64,000 bases of DNA from Agrypnia vestita. Taxonomy: Eukaryota > Arthropoda > Insecta > Trichoptera > Phryganeidae. Shown here piece after piece: positions 12,010-23,371 of the stretch. The notes beneath the pieces are model-generated. The model saw only the letters and a program-made list of their open reading frames with translations. It did not search any database and was not told the origin of the DNA. The position numbers and the translations under genes were made by a program. Where the stretch lies: NCBI GenBank assembly GCA_016648135.1, contig JADDOH010023107.1, forward strand, positions 1-64,000, given 5' to 3'. Position 1 is the stretch's first letter. Every line of letters starts with the position of its first letter.

Positions 12010-12497
12010 TGCAACATAATAGTCTAAAATACTTTTCAAGGCGAAAATGTTTAAGTAACAATGCCTAAATATCAATAAATTTTTATTCAATAGTACCTTA
12101 TACAAAGTTTGCATATTTTTTTTAACTATTTCTGACTTATCTTCTGTAAATCGTTCGAAAAAGATGAAGGCAGAATATCCTATATCAAAAATTCATTTAC
12201 TTTAATACAAGTCTAATAAATTGATAAACTTACAAAAAAATATTTAAAAATCTTTGCAAGGTTTTAATCATTTGTCAAATATTTGACTTGCTCTGAATTT
12301 TTTATAGTTGATATAAGTAACTGTAACGATAGGCATGCATTCAAAAGAAAATAAGCCAGTAATATTCATTTTTCTCCATAACTACTGATATTAGGATATC
12401 TACTATTGCTTGAAAATTTTCGATTCATAATTTAGACAGAGATATACAGGTAGAGTATGGTTAAATAGCTCTGTTACATCCTGAATGTTATACACAC
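12010..12497. repeat. Fold-back family A, diverged copy
   Basis: Both arms of the family A palindrome are recognisable. The left arm has GTCTAAAATA.CTTT, AAATGTTTAAG and TTTCTGACTTAT. The right arm has TCTCCATAACTACTGATATTAGG, TTGAAAATTTTCGA and the terminal GCTCTGTTACATCCTG. It is more diverged than the copy at 16368-16905. Confidence 0.65.
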
Positions 12498-12589
12498 CAG
12501 TAAAATCACACCAAAAAAATCTCGGGTAATTTTGTGCATACACGGAATGAAATATCCAGATCATAAAAAAAAGATATTTCGATAAGTTA

Positions 12590-12904
12590 TGCAATAAAAT
12601 GTATATATTACTAGTACGAAATATATTGAAATATTCGTCTGTTATTTGGTCACCTTATTTTACATATACAACACATGTTGCGAGAATCAAAAGGGTGCAG
12701 ATAAAGTTTCTATGTATTTTGTCATACAAAGCTGGTCAACACAATAACCTTCACAGCTACGAAGATCGACTTGCCTTTTTCAAGATGCACAAACTTGAGA
12801 CCCGACGGAAAATATCCGATTCCATTGTGCTACATAAGATTCTCAGTAGAGTTATTGATTCTCTTTCTCTATTTGACATAAATATACACTTTAACCCCGC
12901 ATAA
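12590..12904 (+). pseudogene. LINE reverse transcriptase C-terminal fragment
   Basis: About 100 codons with the layout of the jockey/CR1 ORF2 tail: VRNILKYSSVIWSPY, RIKRVQIKFL, YEDRLAFFKMHKLETRR and IDSLSLFDINI. The catalytic RT core is absent and nothing recognisable lies upstream, so it is a 5'-truncated relic. It ends in TAA at 12902-12904. Confidence 0.75.
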
Positions 12905-13084
12905 GAAACCCGGAGTACTAACTAACTAGTAATGTTGGTTACTTTTCTCCCATCACAAGGTTGTGTCACACATATAATATTATGTAATGTGCTGACCCTT
13001 ACATTGATACATATTCTTGCAGATACCTCAACACCGTTCAAAAATTCACTCGAATAAAACATTCATTTTCTAAACGATGACCTG

Positions 13085-14272
13085 AACATATAGATCCATT
13101 AAATCAATTATTTATTTACATATTCTTATATGATCACACTACATTCAAACATTAAATATATAATACATATATGTTCATACAAAATATACATAAGCGTATA
13201 AATACATGTTGCTGAAGCGTGCCAAAGACACTTGTAATTAGGATAATGGGTCATAGTCTTCATTTATTATGTATTATTATTAGAGTATCATGTACCCATT
13301 ATCATGTTAGGGTCTCTAATAAATATTTTAAAAAATATATGACATTTCAGTCCCTTTTCACACTTTTTTAATTCTAATTTCTATGCCTTAATGTTCTTTG
13401 ACTAAATACCTAAATATTTGAATTCAATATTTTTCAAAAGGAAGAAAATAATACAAAGTAACACAAAATTTGCAAAATCGTGATCGAAAACCTATAGATC
13501 CATTAAGTCAATTATTTATTTAGATATTCTGATATGATCATACTACATTCAAACATTAAATATATAATACATATATGTACATGCAAAATATACACCAGCG
13601 TATAAATACATGTTACTAAAGCGTGCCAAAGACACTTGTAATTAGGATAATGGGTCATAGTCTTCATTTATTATGTTTTATTATTAGAGTATCATGTACC
13701 CATTATTCTGTTAGGGTCTCTAATAAATATTTTAAAAAATATATGACATTTCAGTCCCTTTTTACATATTTTTAATTCTGATTTCTATGCCTTAATGTTC
13801 ATTGACTAAATACCTAAATATTTGAATTTAATATTTTTCAAAAGGAAGAAAATAATACAAAGTAACACAAAATTTGCAAAATCATGATCCAAAACCTATA
13901 GCTCCATTAAGTCAATTATTTGTATGATCACACTGCATCCAAACATTAAATATATAATACATATATATACATGCAAAATATACATAAGCGTATAAATACA
14001 TGTTCCTAAAGCGTGCCAAAGACACTTGTTATTGGGATAATGGGCATAGTCTTCATTTAAAATATTTTTTTATTAGAGTATCATGTACCCATTATCCTGT
14101 TAGGGTCTCTAATAAATATATTTTTTTAAATATGACATTTCGGTTCCTTTTCACAGTTTTTTAATTCTGATTTCTATGCCTTAATGTTCATTGACTAAAT
14201 ACCTTAATATTTGAATTCAATATTTTTCAAAAGGAAGAAAATAATACAAAGTAATACAAAATGTGCAAAATC
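13085..14272. repeat. Tandem repeat, 404-bp unit, three copies
   Basis: Units begin at about 13085, 13489 and 13893, each starting near ATAG.TCCATTAA.TCAATTATT and containing GCGTGCCAAAGACACTTG and GTACCCATTAT.. with GTTAGGGTCTCTAATAAA. The third copy lacks about 16 bp near its start and is shorter (about 380 bp). Inside each unit GATAATGGGT and ACCCATTATC form an inverted pair. No ORF. A small satellite or a tandemly amplified MITE would fit. Confidence 0.85.
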
Positions 14273-14795
14273 GTGAAAGTTTTGTCCCAACTTTCTGAAC
14301 GGATAATCTCAACTTCACTAAGTTTCCAAGATATCCCGATGAGTAAATGGGATCTTAATGAATTACAATCCTGGAGCAGATTGAATCCTTGAAGGAGGCC
14401 GACGTTAATTAATTCAACTGTATAATTCTTATTCAAATGGTTCTTACGGATTAATTGTCACGTTAAAATTGAAGACGCTACGATTTTTCTTTGGTAAAAA
14501 AATGAATGACTGTATTTAAGTTGGAACATTATACAGTATTAATTTTTTTTCGCCAATCAACTTCATAAAAATCCCTTAAATTGTATTTCTTACATTTATT
14601 CAGTTTCTTTTTTTATCACCATCTGAATGCAACTGCTTATAGCTAGACAAATAATCAAGGTTAGTGTTCTCACAAGATAATGAGGTATAATATATAATAA
14701 TAATAAAGTGTAATATAAAAATGAGGTACATATTGTCACATGTCGTGGCTAGGGAGGAATGAATGAAAACCCTGAAATTAATTGGAAATTGCCGA
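14273..14795. other. No gene recognised
   Basis: AT-rich spacer between the tandem repeat and a LINE tail. No ORF or RNA gene supported. Confidence 0.5.
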
Positions 14796-15217
14796 AAACA
14801 GGTCATAATTTATTGCTCATTAAACTTCATTTCTTATCACTATTTAATTAATATACACAAACATTCATTTAATTCTCTTATATAGGTACATACCTAAATA
14901 TACTTTTAACTGTGCTATTATATATACATTTTGTTACTATCCATGCATATGATTTTTATATATATTACTCTACTTTCACTATTGCTTTTGTATTTTACAG
15001 TATATTCTGTTCTTATTATCCACATTTTATATTTATATACTCAATTAATTAATTAATTAATTTTATAGTTATATAGTATTTTGTTGTATATCTTTATTAT
15101 TTTTTGTTCTAACTATATTGTTCAGCTGCTCATCTCGGCACAGGTTCTCCCTAGTGAGATGAGCGGCTCCATCTCCTGTCATGTAACAAGATGAAGATAA
15201 ATAAATAAATAAATAAT
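14796..15217 (+). mobile_element. LINE 3' UTR copy (family E), plus strand
   Basis: Near-identical, in reverse, to 59333-59780, from GCCGAAA.CAGGTCATAA through GTTCAGCTGCTCATCTCGG and GAGATGAGCGGCTCCATCTC to the (AAAT)n tail at 15195-15215. It is truncated at its 5' end. Its terminal 90 bp recur at 39003-39091. Confidence 0.8.
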
Positions 15218-15735
15218 TAGCGATTTATTAATTAACGGTCAATTAACTATTCAGTGAAAAAAATCACATAAAACGAAGTAAACTTAACGCTTTTCTTTAA
15301 ATTACATTATTTCGCAATATCACCCGTAAATTAACACTTTATTATCGCTGGGTAACTGGTATTTAACATTCCATCCGTAGTATTTATCGTATTTATTTAT
15401 TTCACCATTTAGGTACTTCGCTCGATATCTGTCGCATCGCGATTGACGACTGGCCACCCTGGGCGTCGAGTCGCGGCTCGCGGCTGACTCAGCACTGAAT
15501 CGGATTGTCAAACGCGACAACTCCTACGCCGTGGCCCAGTTCCGTATTGATACCCGAAATTGCCGGTATTTTCGTATGTTCGTTGCTTCTAGATTGTTGT
15601 GCCAGGCATTTATAGATATTTCTAGACGTTTCCCGAAGGTTGTAAATCGTTTGATAATGCTGTGACATATTACAAGGAGTTCGGACAGTGCGCAATTCCT
15701 TTTGCATGCCATTCCGTGATAACGATGGCTTTCGA
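15218..15735 (-). mobile_element. LTR-like repeat, diverged
   Basis: Collinear with 51041-51655: AGCGATTTATTAATTA, ATTATTTCGCAATAT, AACACTTTAT..TCGCT, TTCGCTCGATATCT.TCGCA, CGACTGG.CACCC, and GCTGTGACATATTACAA. The family looks like solo LTRs in minus orientation (TGTAA..TGACA in the other strand). The LINE tail at 15217 abuts it, so the LINE appears to have inserted into the repeat and the distal end is missing. Confidence 0.6.
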
Positions 15736-16367
15736 ATACCAGATTTTTTCAATACCTGTATTAAGACCGAATTTATTTTCTCAATCCCGGAAACCCGAGA
15801 TACCTGTATTGAAAAAAAATACAAAGTAGGTTTTTCTGTAAAACAAACATGCAAAATATTTATATAACAAAAATATTACGTGTCAGTCAGATCAGTCTTT
15901 TTTACGATAATTCGTGTTATACACATTATGACCAAAATTCCAGCAATAATTAGTTTAGTCTCTATTTCAAACTAATCATATATTTTTTTAATTATTACAA
16001 AAGTAGCCTAAAAACATTTATTTTTTCATCAATAATCATCTCGACATTCAACGGCTTTTCACGTCTAAGAAAGACATTAATTGAGAAATTGAAAACTTTT
16101 ATATAATCAAAATATAACCAGCCAACAAGAGTTAAATGCTGGGATCCCGGTACTGGACAATCCATTACTGGTATTGAAAAAGTTTAAAAAAAGTCCGGGA
16201 TCCCAGTATTAGCTGATACCTGGACCCCGGTATTGGAAGCCCTAGTAACAATATGTATATGTAAAAGAAACAAAAAAAGCATCACTCTCTTTTTTATAAT
16301 GTCCATCACTAACGTCATAAAGACGCTAAGCTACTCTGGATAGCGCTGTTCTTACAGCCTTAAATAT
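15736..16367. other. No gene; short CCGGTATTG-type repeats
   Basis: Blocks near 15720-15830 and 16140-16250 share ATACCTG.ATTG, GGTATTGAAAAA and GGGATCCC.GTA patterns in both orientations, suggesting a decayed inverted-repeat element. No ORF of note. Confidence 0.4.
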
Positions 16368-16905
16368 ACAGGGTTATTTGTAAAACATTAATAATCTCGC
16401 AAGACTATATTCCTGCCTTGATTATGAGTCGAAAATGTTCAAGCTATTATGACCTAATATCAATAGTTAAGGAGATATGCGACATCAAAGTTTGCTTTTT
16501 TTTCAATATTTCTGACTTATTTTTTGTACAACGTTGGACTATCATTACAGTAACTTATATCGAATATGAAAAATTCATTGCCTTTAATACAAGTCAAATA
16601 AAAAAATAAAAACCTTCGAATTTCAATTGGAAAACATTCCAATTGGAATTTTTCAGGGTTTTTATCATTTTGAAACGAATGAATTTTCGTAATCGATATG
16701 AGTTTACTGTAATGATAGTCCAACGTTGTACAAAAAATAAGTCGGAAATATTGGAAAAAAAATGCAAACTTTGATGTCGCATATCTCCATAACTATTGAT
16801 ATTAGGTCATAATAGCTTGAACATTTTCGACTTATAATCAAGGCAGGAATATAGTCCTGCGAGGTTATTAATGTTTTACAAATAACTCTGTGTAATAAAA
16901 ATACG
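16368..16905. repeat. Fold-back family A, near-complete 540-bp palindrome
   Basis: The arms 16368-16630 and 16638-16905 are long inverted repeats sharing TTATTTGTAAAACATTAATAA, GACTATATTCCTGCCTTGAT, TATGCGACATCAAAGTTTGC, and the CAATTGGAA/TTCCAATTG centre. It is the best preserved member in the window. Related pieces lie at 12010, 17866, 23372, 31948, 32995, 35632 and 62905. No ORF. Confidence 0.9.
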
Positions 16906-17865
16906 TCATTTTTGACGGATTATATGTAGCTAGTATATATTTAAATATTAAGCGCCCTCGCAGGACGGGCTCCAGGCTCGGGCAATATTCAAGGACGATT
17001 TTAATACGTGTACCTTTATTAAGCTGGTAAGTTTGTACCGAGGTAACCGTATTAACAAGGTGCGGAGAATATATTATTATTCTCTCACAAAGGCGACTTT
17101 GTCAAGAAAATATTTGCATAGAATAGACAATTTTTGCTATACTTCCGCAAGGAGTTGTATAGAATAAAAGGAAACCTCGTTACAACGAATACTTATAATG
17201 CCTTTAAAATCTGTGGTACTTGAGAGACTCGTCTCCCTTTCATTCACATAATGTAAGCTAGAAATTAAATTGTTTTTAAATTTAACATCTGTAAATAATG
17301 TAGTAAAAAAAACAGGTTTGACAAAAATAATGTTAGGGTCCTATATCTAGAGGCAAACGGTCGTAAACTGGATGGCCTAGAAATACTAGAAATTAATAGA
17401 GCAATAAAAAATAAAAATAACTTAATAAATATTCAAATACCCCATTAATAAAATGAGAATTAGTGTATGTACAAATTAATTACTGTAGTAGTTATATGTC
17501 AATAAATAACTACCCCTTCCCCTCTGGCCACCCTTTACATTCTGTCAGCTATAATAATTTATAATTAATTCTAATATTGGCTCTGAAGATGATGGTTGTG
17601 CCCATCAAAAGCGCTAAGTCTTATATAACTCAAATCAGTGGAATAAAATATTGTGTTGAAATAGCAATATTTAAATCAAGGTATGTTATAGATATCTCAC
17701 AGAGACAAAGGTATTTATATGCGAAAGTAACCTTTCGGTGTTTACAGGGCTTACGACTTATCATATGGTTGACTTAAGTGATCACTACGTTGTGTAACGT
17801 TCACCGATCCACCCATGATTGACCACCACGTTTTGTAAGATGTATATAGTGCCCATAATACAGGG
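16906..17865. other. No gene; includes a family B repeat piece
   Basis: Mostly AT-rich unique sequence. 17676-17830 matches fold-back family B (TTATAGATATCTCACAGAGAC, GGCTTACGACTTATC, GGTTGACTTAAGTGATCAC, TGTAACGTTC). No protein resembling a known family. Confidence 0.5.
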
Positions 17866-17948
17866 TGTCTTATAGCTAGTAGAAAAAACTTTACAGGTGG
17901 ATTCCTGCCTTGATAACGGATCGAAAATATTCAAGCAACCATGACCGA
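17866..17948. repeat. Fold-back family A terminal fragment
   Basis: Begins ACAGGGTGTCTTATAGCTAGT and continues GGATTCCTGCCTTGATAACG..TCGAAAATATTCAAGCAACCATGACC, the outer end of family A. A poly-T/A-rich tract follows. Confidence 0.65.
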
Positions 17949-18026
17949 CAGTTTTAATTTTATTTTTTATTTATTTTATTTTATTTTTTATTTTAATTAA
18001 CTGTTAATTTAATTAATTAATTTAAC

Positions 18027-18614
18027 TGCGGGAAACAAAGTTAATGGTGCACTAAATGCAATTATGGCCAATAAGAATCTGTCAAAAGAAGCAAGACTAG
18101 CGGTACATAATGGCGTTCTAGTGCCAACCCTTATGTATGGAAGTGAAGCCTGGAATTGGCAAAAGAGGAATGAAAGTAGACTGAATGCGGTTGAAATGCG
18201 GTCACTAAGACGCTTGTGTGGAAAATCTTTGGTCGATAGAGTGAGGAATGAACAAATTAGAAGTGAATGCAATGCTGGCTGTAGTGTGGTAGATAGAATA
18301 AAGAAAGGAGTGCTGAGATGGTTTGGTCATGTGGAACGTATGAACGAGGAAAGGATGGTTAAGAAAATATATGAGGCGAATGTTGAAGGCAACAGGAATA
18401 GAGGGCGTCCGCGAAAGACCTGGCACGATCAGGTACTACAAGTATTTGAGGATGGCCCTGTTAAAAGCCGCAACAACCGTAGAACGTGTATGAGAAGATG
18501 TATGAATGTGGCCGAAGCAAAAGTGGTGTGCCAGGATAGAAGAGTGTGGCGTTCAATCCTCTCTGCCTACCCCTGCAGAGAAACGGCGTGATGGTTAGTT
18601 AGTTAGTTAGTTTT
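18027..18614 (+). mobile_element. RTE-like LINE, 5'-truncated
   Basis: The last part of ORF2 is followed directly by a (TTAG)n tail at 18593-18614. Very short 3' UTRs with tetranucleotide tails are known from RTE-type LINEs. Two reverse-strand tails of the same family lie at 6521-6765 and 24395-24610. Confidence 0.85.
18028..18591 (+). pseudogene. RTE-like ORF2 C terminus
   Basis: The open frame starts at the truncation point (AGNKVNGALNAIM) and ends at TGA 18589-18591. It shows the C-terminal signature of the clade: VLVPTLMYGSEAW, VEMRSLRRLCG, RVRNEQIR, RWFGHVERM, RNRGRPRKTW, and CQDRRVWRSIL near the end. These residues follow the RT palm, and the palm, catalytic aspartates and endonuclease are missing, so no activity is possible. 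The frame is unbroken for about 185 codons, which suggests fairly recent insertion. Confidence 0.85.
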
Positions 18615-18810
18615 TTTTATTTTAACAGGCCAAGAAGCCCAATTTATACGTTAAATTAAATCAATTAATAGTTCGTGGCTTACCTAAGACGCGATCCATT
18701 AATTTACGTCCCCTACGTTTGACAGGTTTTTATTATACATAAATATAAATAAATATTATTTACATTATTATTAAAATGATTTTTCACGAGTGTATGGCTA
18801 GTATGTAATA
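18615..18810. other. AT-rich spacer
   Basis: Poly-T and AT-rich sequence between the LINE tail and mariner copy 1. Confidence 0.5.
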
Positions 18811-20112
18811 TTAGGTCCTTACATATGAAATTGACGTTTAGTATGGGAGGAACATAAAGCCGATTTTTTTTTATTATAATATATTTATTTAATTAAAGTA
18901 TGTACCATTGCTATCTATGCACTTTTGCCATCTCATAGGTAGTTCATCGATCCCTTTACTAAAAAAACCATTCGGACGGGAATAAATAAAATCTTTGAAG
19001 GCGGTTTGGACTGCCCCATCGGAGTGGAATTTTTTATGAGGCAAGAAGTTATCCAAAATTTCGAAAAAAATGGAGTAATCTGTGGGCGGGCAAGGTCGGA
19101 GCGTAAGGTGCGATGTCTTAGACATTCCAATTGAAGCTCCTCTAATTGGTAGCCGGCAGTGGATGCAGTGGTGGTCTAGCGTTATCATGAGCCGGCAGTG
19201 CGCGCTAGAGCGCATTAACCAGCCTCGGTTGTTAGCAGCAGGCTTTTTCCATCAGTTTTGCAGTTGATTGACAACTAGACATATGCATATCGCTGGCTAG
19301 ATTTAAGAAAGCTGTAGTGAACGACACCAGCACTAGGCCAACCACCGCTCACAAGTAACTTTTTTGGAGTCAATTTTCGCTTGGGGCATGGTTTGGCTGG
19401 TTCGGCAGGGTTCAGCCATTACGATGAGCGCTTCCGATTATCGTACAGGATCCACTTTTCATCACAGGTAATGATTCGATTTAAAATCCCTTCATTATTG
19501 TGCCGGTTGAGTAATGCAACGCAGCAGTCAACGCGCGTTTGTTGATTTGCTTCATTCAATTCGTGAGGTACCCACCTTTCAAGCTTTTTCACCTAACCAA
19601 TTTGGTTCAAGTGGATTAAAACAGTTTTATCACTAACACCGCAGCCTGTAGCTAACTCGGATGTGGTTTGGGATGGATCCGCTTCCAAAATAGCCTTCAA
19701 TTCTTCATTATCAACTTTGTTCTGCTTGGTCTTGTTCTGGCTCTGTTGGCTTGTTCTGCAGGTCGAAATTTCCAGAACGAAAACGTTGGAACCAAAAACG
19801 CACTGTGTTTTATTTTGCGGCACCGTCGCCATACACATCATTAATCCTTCGAGCCGTTTCTGCAGCACTGGTGCCACGGTGGAACTCGTACTCGTAAATA
19901 ACGCGATATTTCAAGTTTTTCATTTTGTAAACTGAGTGACGCAAAGAAAAAAACAATTGAGGAAAAAACAAATGAATTATAATTTTGAAAAACACAAATA
20001 CATGAGTAAATAGCTGTATAAATTTGGATTTGGAATTCCTAACCAAAGAGAAGATATTTGAGATCAAATTTGCCAGTACGGCAAAACGTCAATTTCATAT
20101 GTAAGGACCTAA
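18811..20112 (-). mobile_element. Mariner transposon copy 1 (full length, decayed)
   Basis: TIRs TTAGGTCCTTACATATGAAA and its complement bound the element, with TA duplications at 18809-18810 and 20113-20114. Its length of 1302 bp is normal for mariner. Its interior matches copy 2 at 41677-42789 but retains a stretch of about 200 bp that copy 2 lacks. Transposition is cut-and-paste at TA. Confidence 0.95.
18889..19923 (-). pseudogene. Mariner transposase, frameshifted
   Basis: Read on the minus strand from ATG 19923-19921 to the stop at 18891-18889. The N-terminal helix-turn-helix region is present (MKNLKYRVIYEYEF, ELATGCGVSDKTV). The first catalytic Asp motif CDEKWILYDN lies at about 19471-19440, and the C-terminal signature PTDY then GFFSKGIDELPMRWQ is readable. 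Indels near 19220-19330, 19380-19440 and 19700-19760 and a premature stop after the first Asp motif destroy the frame. The HDNARPH segment near 19180 is scrambled. Confidence 0.9.
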
Positions 20113-20129
20113 TATATGTATATATAATA

Positions 20130-20275
20130 AGTTTTTGACGATCTAAGGAGAACCGGAGATGGCTAAGTTTGTTAGTTGCTGCGTTGTTGTACTGCGCGAC
20201 CGGGGTTTGAGCCTCGCTCCAGCCGTGTGTGTAATTTCGTTTTTTTTTGTTTGAATTCGAATGATATTATTGTAT
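20130..20275 (+). mobile_element. tRNA-derived SINE candidate (family 1)
   Basis: Has an A-box-like TGGCTAAGTTTG (20160-20171) and a B-box-like GGGTTTGAGCCTC (20203-20215) at tRNA-like spacing, followed by the shared tail GTGTAATTTCGTTTTTTT. Related copies at 24158-24262 and 49618-49735 share the tail AATTTCGTTTTTTT.GCCGTGAA. Confidence 0.65.
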
Positions 20276-20334
20276 TTAAATATTACTGTAACAGTAAATA
20301 ATAATCAGTAAATAATAATCGTGGTCTCGCATTT

Positions 20335-20450
20335 TCGCTACATGATTTCGCTTTATGCCCCGCTACATGCTTTCGCTACATACTGCGCGTGCGCAACTTC
20401 CATTACAATGAAAATTTTACCCTGAATGCTCCAAAAGAAGTCAACCTCAA
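20335..20450. repeat. Dispersed repeat, second copy
   Basis: Partner of 9480-9590, sharing CCCCGCTAC, GCGCAACTTCCATTACA and CTCCAAAAGAAGTCAAC order. Confidence 0.5.
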
Positions 20451-21620
20451 AAATTTTAACTGTAAGCTTAGACATAAACTTAAACAAAAATTAAAGATAA
20501 GATTTTGAAAAGGTTTTGCGAATGAATAAGACTTAAACTTGAGGTGCAATATTTGGAGTAATAATCTAAAGTCATCATTTTTGAGTTTGAACATTCCAGA
20601 ACATTCCGATTTATATTTACTCAAATTCCATAGCGGCTAATGCATAAAAATAATACGTGAAATTAAAATTGGAAGTGTAGACAACAACCAAAAAATAATT
20701 AAATCTAAGACAGTTTATCTTAGAATACATATTTTAGAAAGGTCTCGCGAATGAAGGCGAAGACTTGCATTAGGGATGCAATAAACGGAGCTAAAGTTTC
20801 TAAGTTTAAGAGATTTCAAAGCCGTATTTAAGAAAAAGAAGAAAGTCATCATTTTTGGGCGCGAGCACTTACTTATAAAATTTATAATTGTTTTATTTCA
20901 ATTCCATATAGGGGAGGAAGCGTAACAATAATATTATTGGTATTCAAATCAACATTTTTGCAAGAAAAAAAAGTTTAGTTATTTATGTTTAAGACATTTT
21001 TTTTATTTATTTATTTTTATCTCTAATTGTGTATACTATGTATAAACATATTGATTTATTTATTTTTTAAAAAAATATTGATTTGCGATGTACATTTATG
21101 TAAAATAATTGTATGTAAAAAAAAAAATTTATTGAACTACTCATTGATCCGCGATATTTTTATATTTATATATTTTATCATTTATTATTTTTCATTATTA
21201 ATTATTAACTAACCGTAAAAAGTGTTTTACGTGTATTATATGTTGTCATATTCAAATTTTCACAAAATACTCAAACTTGTACTCTAATGTCACTAAATAA
21301 CCATCTATTAGGGTCATCAATGACCTGTTGACGGTCTGTATGTAACAAAAAAAATTTAAAAATCTCTCAACAGCTGTTTTTCGATATAATTACCATAGGT
21401 GTATGTATGGCATAGAAATATCTTGTTACAACTACTTTTGGTAAATTTTTCAAACACCCTTCACAGACATATCTCAACAACTAGCTTACGGAAATGTATG
21501 CGGCTGTACTCGGCGAGATATTTAGCGTAAGGGTAATGAAAATTCTAAATAACTACCCTGCATAAAACACAAGCAGAAATACGACGAGCTGGCTTAACTC
21601 GCTCGACGAAGCGGGCAGTT
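20451..21620. other. No gene recognised
   Basis: AT-rich. The hydrophobic frame at 21027-21212 is compositional. 21280-21370 loosely repeats 6825-6910. Confidence 0.5.
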
Positions 21621-21623
21621 ATC

Positions 21624-21665
21624 GCCTCGTAGCGCCCCGTAGCGTTTCGTAGCGACTCGTAGCAA
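21624..21665. repeat. 10-bp periodic CGTAGCG array
   Basis: Four consecutive units of the form NTCGTAGCGN spaced exactly 10 bp apart, in a locally GC-rich stretch flanked by CCCCGCTACGC. Confidence 0.8.
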
Positions 21666-22094
21666 CCCTCCCCGCTACGCTGTTATCGCGAGATTGTTAA
21701 TGAGGGTGACAATTACGGACGCTGCCTGGAGCAACTTCTTCGCCCGAAGGCTTCGCCGTGAAGAGCTGGAGCATAATCCTCCCCTCTAAGGGTGGAGTGT
21801 TACCCTTGCACATTAAACAGGCTCAGCTCGAAACTGCGCCGGCTTATTTGAGTATTTATTTATTCATGTACGAAACAACAGAGTCTTTTTTAATGACTTC
21901 ATTACAGTCGTGTTTTAACAAAATATTACAGGTTGGTTTGAACAAGCAATTAAAAAAAATAGATAAAACTCTTTTATAAGTTTTCTTCGGATTACAAGAT
22001 TAATTTTAACAGGAATTTTGGCTCTTGGTGACAAAAACCAAAAAAAATTTTTAACCATGCCTATATTTAAATGTACTAAAAAGTAAAAAAAAAA

Positions 22095-22430
22095 TAACCC
22101 ATAAAAAGCAAGTTTTTATTTTACTCCCTTTCTAATTGAAATAGGTTTCGTGCCTAAAATTTTCGGACACGAAAATTAAACAATATATAAATAGTTAAAA
22201 TTTCGAATAATTCAAAATTATACTATAATTATTATATTTTATTAAACGAAAATTTGTTAAATCATTTTTATCATCGCCATGAGTCTGCCTGTAAAATTTC
22301 AGCTCGATTGAATCACGGGAAAAGTGTTAAAAATTGATCCGAAGTTTATTCGGCAGACAAGCAGATAAGTCGACAAGCAGACAAGCAGACGCTACGAGTT
22401 AAAAGAAAGGGAGTAAAAATATTGCTAATT
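22095..22430. mobile_element. ACTCCCTTTC-family MITE, well-preserved copy
   Basis: Runs from TTTTACTCCCTTTCT (about 22120) to GAAAGGGAGTAAAAAT (about 22406-22421). Its interior carries ATTTCAGCTCGATTGAATCA, three GACAAGCAGA repeats and CGCTACGAGTTAAAA. There is no ORF. The outer AACCCATAAAAA.CAAG block is shared with the copy at 46890. Confidence 0.75.
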
Positions 22431-22444
22431 TTGCTCGCTGGTAG

Positions 22445-22800
22445 TACAAAAATACTCAAATAAGATAATGTCTCGAAGAAGAACCCTTGTTGACGTTTAT
22501 CGAGAAATCACAGCTACGGTGGCTGGGACATATCTTGCGAATGCCGGCAGATAGACTGCCAAAGCGGATATTCCAGGCAAGACCAGAAGGCAGAAGACCA
22601 ACTGGCTGTCCTAGGAGAAGCTGGCGGAAACAGTTGGAGGACTGCTGCAAAGCGAGGTTGCAACTAAATTGGGCTGACGTGACGTGGAGAGCAAATCCCG
22701 AGACGGGAAAAGTTGGAACATTTTATGCGGTGCAGGGACCTCGACCCAATAAGATAAGGGGTAGAAGAAGAAGAGGAAGAAAAAGAAAATTGAAAAATTA
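22445..22800 (+). pseudogene. LINE ORF C-terminal fragment with GAA-rich tail
   Basis: The frame at about 22487-22801 has the RT-tail signature QLRWLGHILRMPADRLPKRI and GRRPTGCPRRSWRKQLED. It runs into a purine-rich AAGAAGAAGAGGAAG tail, seen in several RTE-like insect LINEs. The RT core is absent. Confidence 0.7.
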
Positions 22801-22833
22801 ATTTTAGGCCAAAAAATGGGGCCAAAAAACAAA

Positions 22834-22930
22834 CTCTCCAAATAAAAGATGGGGATGGTTCCGACATTGATATAGATTACAAAATTCTGTTATTGATGGA
22901 AGGGAAACGCCCCCGCTTTTATTTGGAGAG
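22834..22930. repeat. Short hairpin element
   Basis: Arms CTCTCCAAATAAAAGATGGGG (22834-22854) and its near complement (22910-22930), with two mismatches. A MITE-like stem of 97 bp. Confidence 0.7.
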
Positions 22931-23164
22931 TCAAGCTAACAATTTTATGGCGAAAATTTATTTTTTACTTTTTAGTATACTTAAATAATAACCGTGGATT
23001 TAAAAAAAATTATTCAAGTAATACGTTTTTCTACTTTTTAGTCTTAACATAACCTGAATTAGAAAATTACTTCGGTAGGAAACTAGCGCCATCTTTTGTT
23101 TAGCTTATGAACTAAATTTCCCATTTAGAACTTTGATTTTATAATAATGATGGATTAATTAGTG

Positions 23165-23300
23165 AACCTATCTCGAATTTCCTGTGAGAATAGGTCTGTG
23201 TGCAAAATTTTAGCTAGATTGAAGATGGAAAGCGGGTGAAATATCGATTACACGATTCCGTCCAGACAGATAAACAAGTGAAGCTAGTATAAGCGCGGTA
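23165..23300. repeat. Dispersed repeat (TTTCACCCGC family), minus orientation
   Basis: Contains AAAATTTTAGCTAGATTGAAG, GCGGGTGAAATATCGATTA and GACAGATAAACAAGTGAAGCTAGT. The reverse complement occurs at 38708-38835 (TTAGCTTCACCTGTTTGTCTG, ATCGATATTTCACCCGC). Confidence 0.6.
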
Positions 23301-23371
23301 AAATAGATACTCTTTTGACAAAATATTTTTTCTATAAATAATACTTAACTTGACTAAAAAAAGTCTAAACG

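Noticed and set aside
13085..14272. CRISPR array
   Set aside because: Repeats are about 404 bp and contiguous with no spacers, in a eukaryotic context.
15489..15854. 121-codon minus-strand frame as a gene
   Set aside because: It falls largely inside the LTR-like repeat shared with 51041-51655 and the frame is not kept in that copy.
18592..18616. TTAG repeats as insect telomeric (TTAGG)n sequence
   Set aside because: The period is four, not five, and the run directly follows the RTE-like stop codon as its 3' tail.
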